Notes: a model not told the origin generated them from the sequence alone. Shown: positions 1 to 8,002, numbered from the stretch's first letter. The stretch is 64,000 nt of DNA from Comamonas_C sp026954015 (GCA_035063785.1 JAPSFS010000013.1:1-64000), one strand, 5' to 3'. Made by a program: numbers and translations.

Positions 1-1
1 C

Positions 2-1717
2 GGCATTCCGGGGCGCTTCTTCAAGCAGTTCGGCTGGACGGCGGCGCTCGCGGTGTTCGCCTCGCTCGTCGTCGCGCGCCTGCTCACGCCGATGATGTGC
101 GCCTACCTGCTCAAGCCCGTCGCCGCGCATCCGAAGGAGCCACGCTGGCTCACGCTGTACATGCACGCGGTGCGCTGGTGCCTGCACCATCGGCTCGTCA
201 CGCTGGCGCTGGCCACGCTGTTCTTCATCGGCTCGCTGGCGCTCATTCCGCTGCTGCCCTCGGGCTTCATCCCGGCGGACAACAACGCGCAGACGCAGGT
301 GAGCCTGGAGCTGCCGCCCGGCAGCACGCTGGCCGACACCCAGGCGCTCGTGGCGCGCGCCACGGCGCTTGCGATGGGCGTGGGCCACATCGAGTCCATC
401 TACAGCACCATCGGCGGAGGCAGCGCCGGGTCCGACCCGATCTCCGGCGGGGGCGCCGCCGATCCGCGCATGGCCACGCTCACGCTGCGCATGACCCCGC
501 GCGGCGAGCGCCCGCGCAAGCAAGTGATCGAGGAGCGCCTGCGCGAGGTGATGCGCGATCTGCCCGGTGCGCGCGTGCGCGTGGGCCTGGGCGGCTCCAA
601 CGACAAATACATCATGACGCTCAGCAGCGACGACCCGCAGGCGCTGGACAACGCCGCGCGCGAGGTGGAGCGTGGCATCCGCACCATCGCGGGCATCGGC
701 GGCGTGAGCTCCACGGCGAGCCTGGTGCGCCCCGAGATCAGCGTGGTGCCCGACTTCACCCGCGCGGCCGACCTGGGCGTCACCTCCGCCGCCATCGCCG
801 ACACGCTGCGCGTCGCCACCGTCGGCGACTACGAGCAGAACCTGGCCAAGCTCAACCTCGCGCAGCGGCAGGTGCCCATCGTCGTGCGCCTGGCGGACGC
901 GGGGCGCGAGGATCTGTCGGTGCTCGAACGCCTGGCGGTGCCCGGCAACCGCGGGCCCGTGCGCCTGGGCGAGGTGGCCACGCTCACGCTCTCGGGCGGC
1001 CCGGCGGTGATCCGCCGCTACGACCGCGCGCGCAACGTGCGCTTCGAGATCGAGCTGGGCAGCCGGGGGCTGGGCGAAGTCACCGAGGCGGTGCACCAAC
1101 TGCCCGCGGTGCAGGCCATGCCCGCGAGCGTGCGCCTCGTGAACGTGGGCGACGCCGAGATGATGACCGAGCTGTTCGAAAGCTTCGGCCTGGCGATGCT
1201 CACCGGCGTGGTCTGCATCTACATCGTGCTCGTGCTGCTGTTCAAGGATCTGCTGCAGCCCGTCACCATCCTCGCGGCGCTGCCGCTGTCGCTCGGCGGC
1301 GCGTTCGTCGCGCTCATGCTCGCGCACCAGAGCTTTTCGATGCCGTCGCTCATCGGCCTGGTGATGCTCATGGGCATCGCCACCAAGAACTCCATCCTGC
1401 TCGTCGAGTACGCGATCACGGCGCGGCGCGAGCACGGGATGCACCGGCTGGACGCGCTGCTGGACGCCTGCCACAAGCGCGCGCGCCCCATCATCATGAC
1501 CACGCTCGCGATGGGCGCGGGCATGACGCCGATCGCGCTGGGCTTCGGCGGCGCGGACATGAGCTTTCGCTCGCCCATGGCGGTGGCGGTGATCGGCGGG
1601 CTGCTCACCTCCACGGTGCTCAGCCTGCTCGTGGTGCCCGCGGTGTTCACCTACGTGGACGATGTGCACGCGCTGCTGCGGCGCTGGTCGGCGCGGTCTC
1701 GGGCGACCGCGCCTTAG
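2..1717 (+). CDS. RND multidrug efflux permease, C-terminal half (5' end outside window)
   Basis: Inner-membrane proton-driven pump subunit of the HAE1/AcrB type, which normally works with a periplasmic adaptor and an outer-membrane channel. The frame is open from base 2, so the start lies upstream; about 571 of the usual 1,020-1,060 residues are present. The visible part starts at a transmembrane segment ending in TPMMCAYLLKP, passes through the second large periplasmic porter region, and ends with the last transmembrane block. The TM10-type motif GIATKNSILLVEYA keeps the lysine that is part of the proton relay in this family. The TM4 aspartates would be upstream and cannot be checked. The substrate cannot be told from this fragment. 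Confidence 0.93.
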   Translation, partial: GIPGRFFKQFGWTAALAVFASLVVARLLTPMMCAYLLKPVAAHPKEPRWLTLYMHAVRWCLHHRLVTLALATLFFIGSLALIPLLPSGFIPADNNAQTQVSLELPPGSTLADTQALVARATALAMGVGHIESIYSTIGGGSAGSDPISGGGAADPRMATLTLRMTPRGERPRKQVIEERLREVMRDLPGARVRVGLGGSNDKYIMTLSSDDPQALDNAAREVERGIRTIAGIGGVSSTASLVRPEISVVPDFTRAADLGVTSAAIADTLRVATVGDYEQNLAKLNLAQRQVPIVVRLADAGREDLSVLERLAVPGNRGPVRLGEVATLTLSGGPAVIRRYDRARNVRFEIELGSRGLGEVTEAVHQLPAVQAMPASVRLVNVGDAEMMTELFESFGLAMLTGVVCIYIVLVLLFKDLLQPVTILAALPLSLGGAFVALMLAHQSFSMPSLIGLVMLMGIATKNSILLVEYAITARREHGMHRLDALLDACHKRARPIIMTTLAMGAGMTPIALGFGGADMSFRSPMAVAVIGGLLTSTVLSLLVVPAVFTYVDDVHALLRRWSARSRATAP

Positions 1718-1779
1718 CCCGAAAGGGCCATTTCGCCCGGAGCGAGGCTGCCGATAAGCTAGGCAACGCCCTCGCCGCC

Positions 1780-2994
1780 ATGAATCTCGTCGCCTTCAAC
1801 ACCACGTCGCTGCCCGTCGGCCGTCCGCTGCCGTTCGCGTTGCGCAACGCCCAGGGCACGCTGATGGCGGCGCGCGGCTATGTGATCCGCTCGCCCGAGG
1901 AGGTACAGGCGCTGGTCGCCCGTGAAACGCAGCTGTACGTCGACACCAACGAAACCCCCGAGACGCACCGCCGCTATGTCGACCAGTTGCAGCACCTGCT
2001 GTGGTCCGACCCGCCGCTCGGCGACATCGCCACCATGCGCATCGCGGCCCCGGCGTACCGGCCGCCCCCGCCGCGCCCGAGCGGGCCGCCCGACTGGTAC
2101 GACCTGCAGCATCGCGCCGCGCGGCTGCTGCGCCTGCCGCAGCAGCGCGGCTTTCCCGACGCGCTGGGCACGCTCGCGCTCGAACTCGCGCAACTGCGCC
2201 ACCACGCGCCGGACGCGACGCTGCTCGCACTCATCTACCTTTCGGGCCAGCAGCCGCACCTGTACAGCGCCACCCACGCCATGCTGGTCGCGTGCGTGGG
2301 CATGGTCGCCGCGCAGCAAACGCTGCAGTGGCCCGATGCGCAGGTGCTGCAACTGGGCTGCGCCGCGCTGTCGATGAACGTGGCCATGACCCGGCTGCAG
2401 GACAGCCTCACGCGGCAGGCCCAGGCGCTCACCGAACGGCAGTTGCACACGGTGCACGGCCACGCCGAACAGTCCGAGCTGCTGCTGCGCGAGCACGGCG
2501 TGACCGACACCCTCTGGCTCGAAGCCGTGCGCCACCACCATCAGCGCGCGCGAGGGCCGCTGTCCGCGCAAAGCCCGGGGCAGCAGACCGCGCGGCTGAT
2601 CCAGCGCGCGGACGTGCTCGGCGCGCGCCTGGCGCCGCGCGCCACGCGTCCGGCGCTGCCGGCCACGGCGGCGCTGCAGGCCTGCTACTACGACGACGAA
2701 CGTCAGGTGGACGAAGCCGGCGCGGCGCTGCTGCGCACGCTGGGCGTGTACCCGCCCGGCACCTTCGTGCGCCTTGCCAGCGACGAGGTGGCGGTGGTGC
2801 TGCGCCGGGGCCTGAGCGCCACCACGCCGCACGTGGCAGTGGTGGTCGGCCGCTCGGGCCTGCCCACGGGCGAACCCATCCCGCGGCGCACCGCGCAGCC
2901 CGCCTATCGCATCACGGCGCCGCTCGCGCCCCACCAGGTAAAGGTGCGCGTGCCGCTGCGCCGCCTGCTCGATCTCGCCACCCACAGTGGTTGA
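1780..2994 (+). CDS. Degenerate HD-GYP-type domain protein
   Basis: A 404-residue cytoplasmic protein. The N-terminal 80 residues resemble the small domain that precedes HD-GYP phosphodiesterase domains in many betaproteobacterial proteins. After a proline-rich stretch comes an all-helical region with landmarks of the HD-GYP fold: a first histidine in SATHAMLVACVG, a helix where HD should occur but which reads ALSMNVAM, and EAVRHHHQRARG where HHE..DGSGYP would be expected. The metal-binding HD pair and the GYP motif are therefore missing. True HD-GYP proteins hydrolyse cyclic di-GMP; this one more likely binds or scaffolds. The ATG at 1780 was chosen because the upstream extension in this frame overlaps the RND gene and is low-complexity. 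Confidence 0.7.
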   Translation: MNLVAFNTTSLPVGRPLPFALRNAQGTLMAARGYVIRSPEEVQALVARETQLYVDTNETPETHRRYVDQLQHLLWSDPPLGDIATMRIAAPAYRPPPPRPSGPPDWYDLQHRAARLLRLPQQRGFPDALGTLALELAQLRHHAPDATLLALIYLSGQQPHLYSATHAMLVACVGMVAAQQTLQWPDAQVLQLGCAALSMNVAMTRLQDSLTRQAQALTERQLHTVHGHAEQSELLLREHGVTDTLWLEAVRHHHQRARGPLSAQSPGQQTARLIQRADVLGARLAPRATRPALPATAALQACYYDDERQVDEAGAALLRTLGVYPPGTFVRLASDEVAVVLRRGLSATTPHVAVVVGRSGLPTGEPIPRRTAQPAYRITAPLAPHQVKVRVPLRRLLDLATHSG

Positions 2995-3295
2995 ACTTTT
3001 TGCGTACGCCCCCACTCTACGCACTACCAGCGGCCATCGCACTTTCGAGCTATGCTGTTGCGGATACGTCATTGAGAATTTCAAGTTGCGAAGTCTTCCG
3101 GTTCACCCGGTTGCAACCCTGGGGCGGCCTCTCCTCCCTCCCTCTCTTCATTCGTTTCAGGGCGCTTCGCAGCTTTTTTTACAAGCCGCACAAGGCGCGC
3201 GCTTCCTCGCGAAGCGCGCGCCTTGTGCGTTTGGTGTGCAAAAAAGTGCTGGCAGCGAGACTGCAACGCGCGCGAACTGGCAGTCCTGCACAGCC
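2995..3295. other. Intergenic region with a long perfect hairpin
   Basis: About 300 bases lie between the HD-GYP-like gene and the end of the convergent glutathione S-transferase gene. No gene-like frame is visible. The notable structure is the perfect inverted repeat at 3188-3228, listed separately. Confidence 0.6.
3188..3228. repeat. Perfect 18-bp inverted repeat with 5-base loop
   Basis: Arms GCACAAGGCGCGCGCTTC (3188-3205) and its exact complement (3211-3228) enclose the loop CTCGC. A T-run lies just upstream and an A-run just downstream, so the arms could extend through an internal loop. It sits between two convergent genes, where terminators are expected. However, in either direction the T-run precedes the stem rather than following it, so this is not a canonical intrinsic terminator. 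Confidence 0.75.
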
Positions 3296-3916
3296 CTACT
3301 GCAAGCGGGGCGCGGTTTCCGTGAAGCTCGGCCGCTGCATCAGCTTGTCATGCAGGCGCGCAAGGTTGGGGTGCTCGCCGCGCCAGTCGAGCTCGGGCAG
3401 GCGAAACGCCAGCCAGCCCAGCGCGCAGCCCACCGCCACGTCCGCCAGGCTCAGGTAGATCCCGGCGCAAAACGGCTTGTCGCCCAGCCCCTGGTCGAGC
3501 GCGCGCAGCGCCCCGCGTACCTTGCCGAGCTGCCGGTCCACCCACGCCTGACTGCGCTCCCCGTCCGTGCGGCCCGGCCAGTTGCGCTCCAGCCAGGCGA
3601 GCACGCCCGCGTCCAGCAGCCCGTCAGCCAGCGCCTCCCAGGTCTTGACCTCGGCGCGCTCGCGCCCCGGCTGCGGGATCAATCGCCCCACGGGGGAGAG
3701 CGTGTCCAGGTATTCGACGATCACGCGCGAATCGAACATCGCGTCGCCCCCGTCGAGCACCAGGCACGGCACCTTGCCCAGCGGGTTGGACGACGCAATC
3801 GCCGTCTCGGCCGACCACACGTTGTCGATCTCGAAATGGCATTCGAGCTTCTTCTCCGCCAGCACGACGCGCACCTTGCGTACATACGGGCTGGTCAGGG
3901 TTCCGATGAGCTTCAT
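3296..3916 (-). CDS. Glutathione S-transferase family protein
   Basis: A 206-residue soluble GST. Residues 1-80 form the thioredoxin-fold domain starting MKLIGTLTSPYVRKVRV, where the serine in the TSPYVRKV region corresponds to the active-site serine of this bacterial subgroup. The cis-proline segment GKVPCLVLDGG and the E/S glutathione-contact motif FDSRVIVEYL follow. The helical C-terminal domain contains LSLADVAVGCALGWL, the usual N-capping region. Such enzymes conjugate or reduce electrophiles with glutathione; the substrate is unknown. The ATG at 3916 was chosen because the longer frame reads into repeat sequence upstream. Confidence 0.9.
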   Translation of the reverse strand: MKLIGTLTSPYVRKVRVVLAEKKLECHFEIDNVWSAETAIASSNPLGKVPCLVLDGGDAMFDSRVIVEYLDTLSPVGRLIPQPGRERAEVKTWEALADGLLDAGVLAWLERNWPGRTDGERSQAWVDRQLGKVRGALRALDQGLGDKPFCAGIYLSLADVAVGCALGWLAFRLPELDWRGEHPNLARLHDKLMQRPSFTETAPRLQ

Positions 3917-3967
3917 GAACGCGGCGGCCCGCGCGCGGGCCGTGGCAGTTGTGGTGCGTGCGATTTT

Positions 3968-3992
3968 AGGGCGGCGCTGAACCAGCCCCTCC
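3968..3992. repeat. Single end of the GCTGAACCAG palindromic element
   Basis: The stretch around GGCGGCGCTGAACCAGCCCC matches the terminal inverted repeats of the two full elements at about 21431-21591 and 25607-25768. No matching second end was found nearby, so this looks like a solo end or relic. It lies directly upstream of purB. Confidence 0.45.
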
Positions 3993-3993
3993 C

Positions 3994-3999
3994 TACAAT
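3994..3999 (+). promoter_or_regulatory. Possible -10 box of purB
   Basis: TACAAT lies nine bases before the purB ATG at 4008, which would place transcription start almost at the start codon. That suggests a leaderless or very short-leader transcript. No convincing -35 box is visible, so this is tentative. Confidence 0.3.
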
Positions 4000-4007
4000 C
4001 GCGCGCC

Positions 4008-5387
4008 ATGGAACTCTCCCCGCTCACCGCCCTTTCGCCCCTGGACGGACGCTACGCCGCCAAGCTCGCCACCCTGCGCCCCCTGATGAGCGAAACCGGC
4101 TACATGCACCGGCGCGTGCAGGTGGAGGTGGCGTGGTTCATCGCGCTCTCGGATGCGGGTTTTGCCGAATTTGCTCCTTTGTCAAGAGCTGCCCGCGCTT
4201 ACCTGCAAAGCGTGGTAGCCCAATTTGACGATAAAGATTGCGCCGCGATCAAGGCCATCGAGAAAACGACCAACCACGACGTGAAGGCCGTCGAATACTG
4301 GATCAAGGGCCGGTTCGAGGGTCAGCCCGAACTGCTCGCCGCCGCCGAATTCGTGCACTTCGCCTGCACCAGCGAAGACATCAACAACACCAGCCACGCG
4401 CTGCAGCTCAAGAGCGCGCGCGACGCCGTGCTGCTGCCCGCGCTCGCCGCCATCGCCGACGCGCTGCGCGCCATGGCGCACCGCTACGCCGCCGTGCCCA
4501 TGCTCAGCCGCACGCATGGCCAGACCGCCAGCCCCACCACCGTGGGCAAGGAAATCGCCAACGTGCTCGTGCGCCTGGAGCGCGCCACGCGCCAGATCGC
4601 CGGGGTGCCCATCCTTGCCAAGATGAACGGCGCGGTGGGCAACTACAACGCCCATCTGGCCGCGTGGCCCGACTACGACTGGGAGGCCTTCGCCCGCCGC
4701 GTGGTCGAAACGCCGCAGCCGCACGGTCTGGGCCTCACCTTCCAGCCCTACAGCATCCAGATCGAGCCGCACGACTACATGGCCGAACTGTTCGACGCCG
4801 TGGCGCGCGCCAACACCATCCTGATCGACTTCGCCCGCGACGTCTGGGGCTACGTGAGCCTGGGCTACTTCAGGCAGCGGCTGAAGGCGGGCGAGATCGG
4901 CTCATCGACCATGCCGCACAAGGTCAACCCCATCGACTTCGAGAACGCCGAGGGCAACCTGGGGCTGGCCAACGCGCTCTTGCGCCATCTGGCCGAAAAG
5001 CTGCCCATCAGCCGCTGGCAGCGCGACCTGACGGACAGCACCGTGCTGCGCAACATCGGCGTGGCGCTGGGCTACGCGGTGCTGGCCTACGGCTCCTTGA
5101 CGACGGGGCTCAGCAAGCTCGAACTCAACGAGGCGAAGCTCGCCGAAGACCTCGACCACGCCTGGGAGGTGCTCGCCGAGCCCATCCAGACCGTGATGCG
5201 CCGCTACGCCGTGCCCGGCGCCTACGAAAAACTCAAGGCCGTGACGCGCGGCCACACCGTGACGCGCGAAGCGCTGCACGAACTGATCCGCGCGCTGGAG
5301 ATTCCGCAAGCGGAAAAAGACCGGCTGCTGGCGCTGACGCCGGGGGGGTATGTGGGGAAGGCCGCGGAGTTGGCGGGGAGGGTGTGA
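4008..5387 (+). CDS. purB: Adenylosuccinate lyase
   Basis: A 459-residue enzyme of purine synthesis. It removes fumarate from SAICAR and from adenylosuccinate. The fumarase/aspartase superfamily signature GSSTMPHKVNPIDFEN is present with the mobile-loop catalytic serine, and TSEDINNTSHAL and SRTHGQTASPT provide the conserved histidine regions. Length matches the gamma/betaproteobacterial PurB type. Bases 4184-4229 inside the gene resemble the dispersed GATAGCT/CAGCGCTT repeat and encode part of residues 55-75, so the repeat appears to have been taken into the reading frame. The foreign island begins right after its stop codon. Confidence 0.97.
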   Translation: MELSPLTALSPLDGRYAAKLATLRPLMSETGYMHRRVQVEVAWFIALSDAGFAEFAPLSRAARAYLQSVVAQFDDKDCAAIKAIEKTTNHDVKAVEYWIKGRFEGQPELLAAAEFVHFACTSEDINNTSHALQLKSARDAVLLPALAAIADALRAMAHRYAAVPMLSRTHGQTASPTTVGKEIANVLVRLERATRQIAGVPILAKMNGAVGNYNAHLAAWPDYDWEAFARRVVETPQPHGLGLTFQPYSIQIEPHDYMAELFDAVARANTILIDFARDVWGYVSLGYFRQRLKAGEIGSSTMPHKVNPIDFENAEGNLGLANALLRHLAEKLPISRWQRDLTDSTVLRNIGVALGYAVLAYGSLTTGLSKLELNEAKLAEDLDHAWEVLAEPIQTVMRRYAVPGAYEKLKAVTRGHTVTREALHELIRALEIPQAEKDRLLALTPGGYVGKAAELAGRV

Positions 5388-5553
5388 AATAGTGCCGTAA
5401 CGGGAGCCACATGCGACGTACCTCTCGGTTGGCCATCATGTCTGATGAAATATATGAGACGATGATAAGTCCTCATCCTATTTATATAGAGCAAAGACTG
5501 GCTGTATTTGATTTGTCGGCCAATCTTAGTAGTTGAAGGGGGTGGATATCTCT

Positions 5554-6417
5554 ATGACGACTGTCAGGGAATTCTTCGATACGGATTCCAAAGTTCTAAC
5601 TGTACAAAGACCTATACCTGTATTCCATGAGAATGGCAGGCTCCACACTGAAATAATTGCGAAAATCGCTTATGACTTCGAAGCAAACGCAAGATATTGG
5701 TATATTTATATTTCGGAGACAAATTGGTTATCGCAAATTCTGACTAATTTCTTCCAATCAGAAGTTTTGGCATCTTGCAATTTTCACCCAAAGGGTGATG
5801 AGTTCTACGTCGAATTGCCACCATCCGACCACACAAATTATCGGACATCAGAAACCTTACAATTTACAAAACAAATTAAACTTTATTTTGATTCTATCAT
5901 AAGTGACTCAATTCGCGTTTCGCTCGTGAAAGAGGCTCTCGGCAAGGGATTTTATTTGTCAATCTACGATAGAAAGTACGCAGCCGATCAATCTCGAAAC
6001 GAAAGACCTTTAGCATTCATATCTCATGATAGCCGAGACAAGGATGATATTGTCCGTGACCTTGCTAGTGAGTTGACCAAGCTTAAATGCCGGGTTTGGT
6101 ATGATGAATATTCTCTGAAGGTGGGCGACAGTTTACGCGCGAGCATAGAAAAGGGGCTAAAAGAGTCTCATAAATGCATTCTTATATTATCGCCGTATTT
6201 TCTTTCGAACAAAGGATGGGCTCGTGCGGAATTTGACTCTATCTTCACACGAGAAATCCTTGAAAAGGAAAATGTAATATTTCCTATTTGGCACAATGTC
6301 GATTCCAAAGCTGTCTATGACTATTCACCTCACATGTTAGATAGATTTGCGTTAACATCGACGCTCGGCGCACCAGAACTCGCAAAGCGATTAGCGCTTG
6401 CTATCAAGAACAACTAA
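5554..6417 (+). CDS. Orphan TIR-domain protein (candidate NADase immune effector)
   Basis: A 287-residue protein with two parts. Residues 1-150 form a mixed alpha/beta region I do not recognise. Residues 152-287 form a TIR domain: the strand LAFISHDSRDKDDIV, then CRVWYDEYSLKVGDSL (BB-loop region), then ILILSPYFLSNKGWARAEF. Glutamate 226 in WARAE occupies the position of the catalytic glutamate in NAD-cleaving TIR domains. In known antiphage systems TIR domains make signals from NAD or destroy it; that role is inferred here. The gene is strikingly AT-rich compared with purB and yaeQ, indicating transfer. No partner gene (ThsA-like, SAVED, Argonaute or NLR) is adjacent. The ATG at 5554 follows an AAGGGGG ribosome-binding site; a TTG at 5533 is less likely. 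Confidence 0.85.
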   Translation: MTTVREFFDTDSKVLTVQRPIPVFHENGRLHTEIIAKIAYDFEANARYWYIYISETNWLSQILTNFFQSEVLASCNFHPKGDEFYVELPPSDHTNYRTSETLQFTKQIKLYFDSIISDSIRVSLVKEALGKGFYLSIYDRKYAADQSRNERPLAFISHDSRDKDDIVRDLASELTKLKCRVWYDEYSLKVGDSLRASIEKGLKESHKCILILSPYFLSNKGWARAEFDSIFTREILEKENVIFPIWHNVDSKAVYDYSPHMLDRFALTSTLGAPELAKRLALAIKNN

Positions 6418-6627
6418 AATTTCGCGGCTGAAACCTATATACGATAGCGGTTGAATCCACGACATTAGCCTTGCGCCAAAGTCATTGTTTCTCATATTTC
6501 TTCTGGTCTATTATTTTGCGTATAATCAAGCCAATCCGTAGATCATCTGGAAAATCATAGAGGGAATCAACGGTGTTGCGTTTCAAATCGGAGGCCCCGG
6601 AATATCAAGTTGTGAGCCTGCTTTCAT
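6418..6627. other. AT-rich junction after the TIR gene
   Basis: The first 180 bases keep the low GC of the TIR gene and contain no gene I can support. Base composition returns to that of the chromosome at about 6580-6620, marking the right edge of the AT-rich insert. Confidence 0.5.
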
Positions 6628-6984
6628 TCAGGCCAGCGCCTCGTCGGCCTGCACCGTGAAATCCACGTGCACCGCGTCGTACGGAAACACGATGCGGCCC
6701 GCATCGTCCCGTTCCAGCACGCCAGCCGCCAGCAAGGCGTGCACATCGCCATGCACGGCCTTGACGTCGCGCCCCACGCGCCGGGCCACTTCGCGCAGCG
6801 ACACCGGGCCCGCGCCGCACAGCGTGCGCACGATCTGCCAGCGCCGGGGCGTGAGCACCTGCCACAGGACTTCGACTGAATCGAAGGCGATGGACACGCC
6901 CTGCGGCTGCCCGGTCTGAAACGCCTGCACGAAGCGTGCATCCCGCGTTTGCCGGTCGGTCACTTCAATCGTCACGGTGTTCAT
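6628..6984 (-). CDS. HTH DNA-binding protein of HVO_A0114-like antitoxin type
   Basis: A 118-residue protein with a winged-helix domain: LTPRRWQIVRTLCGAGPVSLREVARRVG forms helices 1-2 and VKAVHGDVHALLAAGVLER the recognition helix and wing. Such small proteins commonly accompany a DUF6516-type partner and are treated as antitoxin-like regulators. An in-frame 33-codon remnant resembling the C-terminus of such a partner lies immediately upstream on the same strand (6965-7063). The gene may therefore be the surviving half of a broken pair. Function is inferred. Confidence 0.7.
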   Translation of the reverse strand: MNTVTIEVTDRQTRDARFVQAFQTGQPQGVSIAFDSVEVLWQVLTPRRWQIVRTLCGAGPVSLREVARRVGRDVKAVHGDVHALLAAGVLERDDAGRIVFPYDAVHVDFTVQADEALA

Positions 6985-7063
6985 GCGTCTGCCTCCATTG
7001 CGCCACGTCGCGCCAGAAGTCGTCCAGCAGCGCCTGCGGCGTTAGCCATCTCCACCCACCCCG
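6965..7063 (-). pseudogene. C-terminal remnant of a DUF6516-like partner protein
   Basis: An open stretch of about 33 codons reads GGWRWLTPQALLDDFWRDV and on to a stop that overlaps the start of the downstream HTH gene. The ending is typical of the tail of DUF6516-type proteins found next to HVO_A0114-like antitoxins. Everything upstream is missing, because the next base block belongs to the divergently oriented toxin-antitoxin pair at 7092. The assignment rests on a short stretch and is tentative. Confidence 0.35.
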
Positions 7064-7091
7064 CTACACTGTCCGGTCACAGGAGGTTTCC

Positions 7092-7319
7092 ATGTCTACC
7101 CTCGTTGAAGACATCTCACGCCAAGCCCTCTCCCTCTCGGCAGCGGAGCGAATTCAACTCGCCGAGACATTGCTGTCCACGGTGCAAGAAGTGGATGCAG
7201 AGGTGGAGGCAGCCTGGGATGATGAAATCAAGCGCCGCATCATCGACGTTGACAGCGGAGCAGCCGGGCTGACTCCAGCCAAGGAAGTTTTTGCTGAACT
7301 TCGACGCATGATCCAGTGA
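7092..7319 (+). CDS. Addiction-module antitoxin, RelB/TIGR02574-like
   Basis: A 75-residue acidic protein. LVEDISRQALSLSAAERIQLAETLL and DDEIKRRIIDVDSG are hallmarks of the small family annotated as putative addiction-module component, a partner of RelE/ParE toxins. A strong AGGAGG ribosome-binding site lies 5 bases upstream. It overlaps the toxin gene by four bases (GTGA), which implies translational coupling. Antitoxins of this class bind and neutralise the toxin and usually repress their own promoter. Confidence 0.88.
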   Translation: MSTLVEDISRQALSLSAAERIQLAETLLSTVQEVDAEVEAAWDDEIKRRIIDVDSGAAGLTPAKEVFAELRRMIQ

Positions 7320-7618
7320 AGCCCGTTCTGTTCCACGATGAAGCCAAAGCCGAGATCGCACACGAAACGCTCTACTACCACGCCATCAGCCCGGCGCTGG
7401 CGGAACGGTTCATCAAGGCTGTCGAGGATGCTGTCGCTCTTGCCTCCACCTTCCCGGCGATGGGGGCAAAGTACAAGCATGGAACCCGGCGCTACTTTCC
7501 TAGGAAATTTCCTTTCGCCATCGTCTACCTTGAACGGCCTGGCGACGTCTATGTTCTAGCCCTCGCGCCATCCGCGCGAAAGCCAGGATACTGGCGCTCG
7601 CGCCGCAACGATGGCTAA
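7316..7618 (+). CDS. RelE/ParE-family toxin
   Basis: A 100-residue basic protein of RelE/ParE fold. Visible parts are the N-terminal helix pair (FHDEAKAEIAHETLYYHAISPALAERF), the central strand RRYFPRKFPFAIVYLE, and the C-terminal strand DVYVLALAPSARKPGYWRSR with conserved basic and tyrosine residues. Members cleave mRNA at the ribosome or poison gyrase; which applies cannot be told from sequence. Translation starts with GTG inside the stop region of the antitoxin gene. The pair appears intact. Confidence 0.88.
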   Translation: MKPVLFHDEAKAEIAHETLYYHAISPALAERFIKAVEDAVALASTFPAMGAKYKHGTRRYFPRKFPFAIVYLERPGDVYVLALAPSARKPGYWRSRRNDG

Positions 7619-7683
7619 CCGTTTGTCGCAGCCGCTATCGATGGAAAACGTCGGCGAGCCCGCAAAGGCCGCCGCCGAAGCAC

Positions 7684-8002
7684 GTGAAATCCGCATCATC
7701 TCCCTCCGCGAAGCGACCAATCGAGAGACGCGCTTCTTCTTCGGCCAAATCCAGAACTGACTGGCCCCGACTCATGTCGCCCGGCGCAGAGGCTGAGCCG
7801 TCTCGCGAGCATCCAGAGTTCGACCCCGAGCACATGATGCGCGGCATCGTCCGGCGGGGGGGCTGGCTCCGGCCCCCAGCAAAGAGCTGATCTCTCTGCG
7901 CATCAATCAGGACGTCATCAAGTGGTCCAAGGCGCAAGACTCGGGAATCAGACCCGGATCAACGTCGTGCTTCGCGCCTTTCGGAATGCCTCCGTGGCCT
8001 GA
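7684..8002 (+). pseudogene. brnA: brnA antitoxin, frameshifted
   Basis: Three pieces in different frames together make a BrnA-like antitoxin. RTDWPRL...EHPEFDPEHMMRGIVRRGG lies in the first frame. SKELISLRINQDVIKW lies in a second frame after a run of seven G at about 7856-7862. NQTRINVVLRAFRNASV lies in a third frame after about 7945, ending at a TGA. BrnA proteins carry such a C-terminal ribbon-helix-helix domain. At least two frameshifts make the gene inactive unless the homopolymer is a sequencing error. Confidence 0.6.
7686..7760 (+). pseudogene. brnT: brnT toxin, 3' fragment
   Basis: The frame ending at 7760 reads EIRIISLREATNRE followed by a short tail. This is the characteristic C-terminal strand and helix of BrnT RNase toxins (consensus around RIISARKATKRE). 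No credible N-terminal part precedes it; upstream lies the toxin gene of the intact pair. It overlaps the brnA remnant, as brnT and brnA often do. Confidence 0.5.

Noticed and set aside
97..1779. Long open frame leading into the HD-GYP-like gene
   Set aside because: It overlaps the RND gene in another frame and reads as low-complexity Arg/Ala/His sequence, a usual product of high-GC DNA. The real gene starts at 1780.
3188..3228. Calling the hairpin an intrinsic terminator
   Set aside because: No T-run follows the stem in either direction.
5554..6417. Calling the TIR gene a Thoeris system
   Set aside because: No ThsA-type NADase gene is next to it, and the N-terminal domain is not known from ThsB.
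7635..7937. Minus-strand frame of 100 codons opposite the brnA relic
   Set aside because: No recognisable fold; the plus strand shows BrnT/BrnA motifs that explain the region.
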